Source of the DNA: Cristatella mucedo
Lineage: Eukaryota > Bryozoa > Phylactolaemata > Cristatellidae
DNA length: 17,500 nt
Direction: 5' to 3'
Assembly: GCA_009760855.2 (NCBI GenBank)
Contig: WPIO01000014.1
Span: forward strand, 382,501 to 400,000
A program made the translations under genes and the position numbers. Shown piece by piece: positions 16,975 through 17,500 of this stretch (the stretch's first letter is position 1; the number at the start of each line of letters is the position of its first letter). The notes beneath the pieces were generated by a model, which was given only the letters and a program-made list of their open reading frames with translations, did not search any database and had not been told where the DNA came from.

Positions 16975-17500
16975 GTAAATCTTCCCTAGCCTAATCATAG
17001 TTATGCCTACATCAATTAAATCTATTTTCCGGTGCCTCGACATGAGCATGCAAAATCACAATGTAACTTACAGGTCAATGGGGTCATCCACAGATTCTAA
17101 GTGACCTTAGCGATCACTGTATGATTTCGTAGGAATTACAATCGCATGCTTTTCGATGCAGCAGACACGAGAAGATAAAATCAGTGTTGCAGTTTTGTGA
17201 ATGGAGTTTTCTAGTTTTCAGTGTTGCAGTGTTGCAGTTTTCTAAATGGAATGAAACTTCCCTCGTTTTTCTTATCCACTAAGAGTGAACAACAGCCGTC
17301 TAAATTCCCAAAGGATTTCCATGCTTCCGGTACGAGAGTTCGCCAAACGTGCTGATAGTTACTTCCAAATAGAAGCGGATGCAAGAAAGTAGTCGCTAAA
17401 GGTGCAGTTGCTTCTCAAACTGCCGTAAATGTACTATAATGGCACACAAATGCCGAATGTAATGTAATGTATCTCCGTCAGTAACTCCACAAAGTCATAA
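16975..17500. other. Unassigned right end with short tandem repeats
   Basis: GTTGCAGTTTT-type units recur at about 17187-17250, and TAATG repeats lie near 17459-17470. No further gene is supported. Confidence 0.4.

Overview
The window looks like nuclear DNA of an animal, most likely an invertebrate. Short protein-coding exons with GT/AG borders are scattered among long introns. The introns are full of dinucleotide microsatellites, degraded non-LTR retrotransposons and tRNA-derived SINEs. There is no prokaryotic gene organisation. Thrombospondin type 1 (TSP1) repeats, a mucin-like exon and an L2/CR1-type LINE all point to a metazoan. I cannot name the phylum from sequence alone.

Minus strand, from high to low coordinates: one modular extracellular gene, or a tight cluster of similar ones, spans roughly 15.26 kb down to the left edge. 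In transcript order I read a Ser/Thr/Pro-rich mucin-like exon (14385-15257); a four-cysteine WSC-like module split over two exons (10010-10173 and 9531-9652); a second split module (9115-9281 and 7730-7841); a TSP1 exon (7192-7383); an unsplit WSC-like exon (5339-5632); a second TSP1 exon (1080-1268); and a fourth WSC-like module (about 81-525). Almost every module is flanked by phase-1 introns, the classic arrangement for shuffled extracellular domains. The likely product is a secreted or surface adhesion-type protein. The signal peptide and C-terminus were not found, and no transcript evidence is available here.

Mobile DNA: at least seven regions belong to one L2/CR1-like LINE family (reverse transcriptase with YADD, conserved C-terminus, 3' UTR, a 3' hairpin and an ATT-repeat tail). 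All copies are 5'-truncated. Three nested insertions can be read: a plus copy inside an older minus copy (2207-3555); a 0.42 kb non-autonomous element inside another LINE copy (3934-4998); and a tRNA-derived SINE inside a third copy (10770-11525). A further SINE (10565-10700, minus) joins a tRNA-like head to the LINE's own 3' tail. The LINE hairpin shows compensatory base changes between copies. Another tRNA-derived element lies at about 15692-16062.

Plus strand, right end: two possible first coding exons are visible. One starts MGNS (16215-16332). The other encodes a signal peptide-like segment (16897-16974). Both are tentative and end at GT donors. The remaining long stretches are intron-like sequence in which I see nothing definite.
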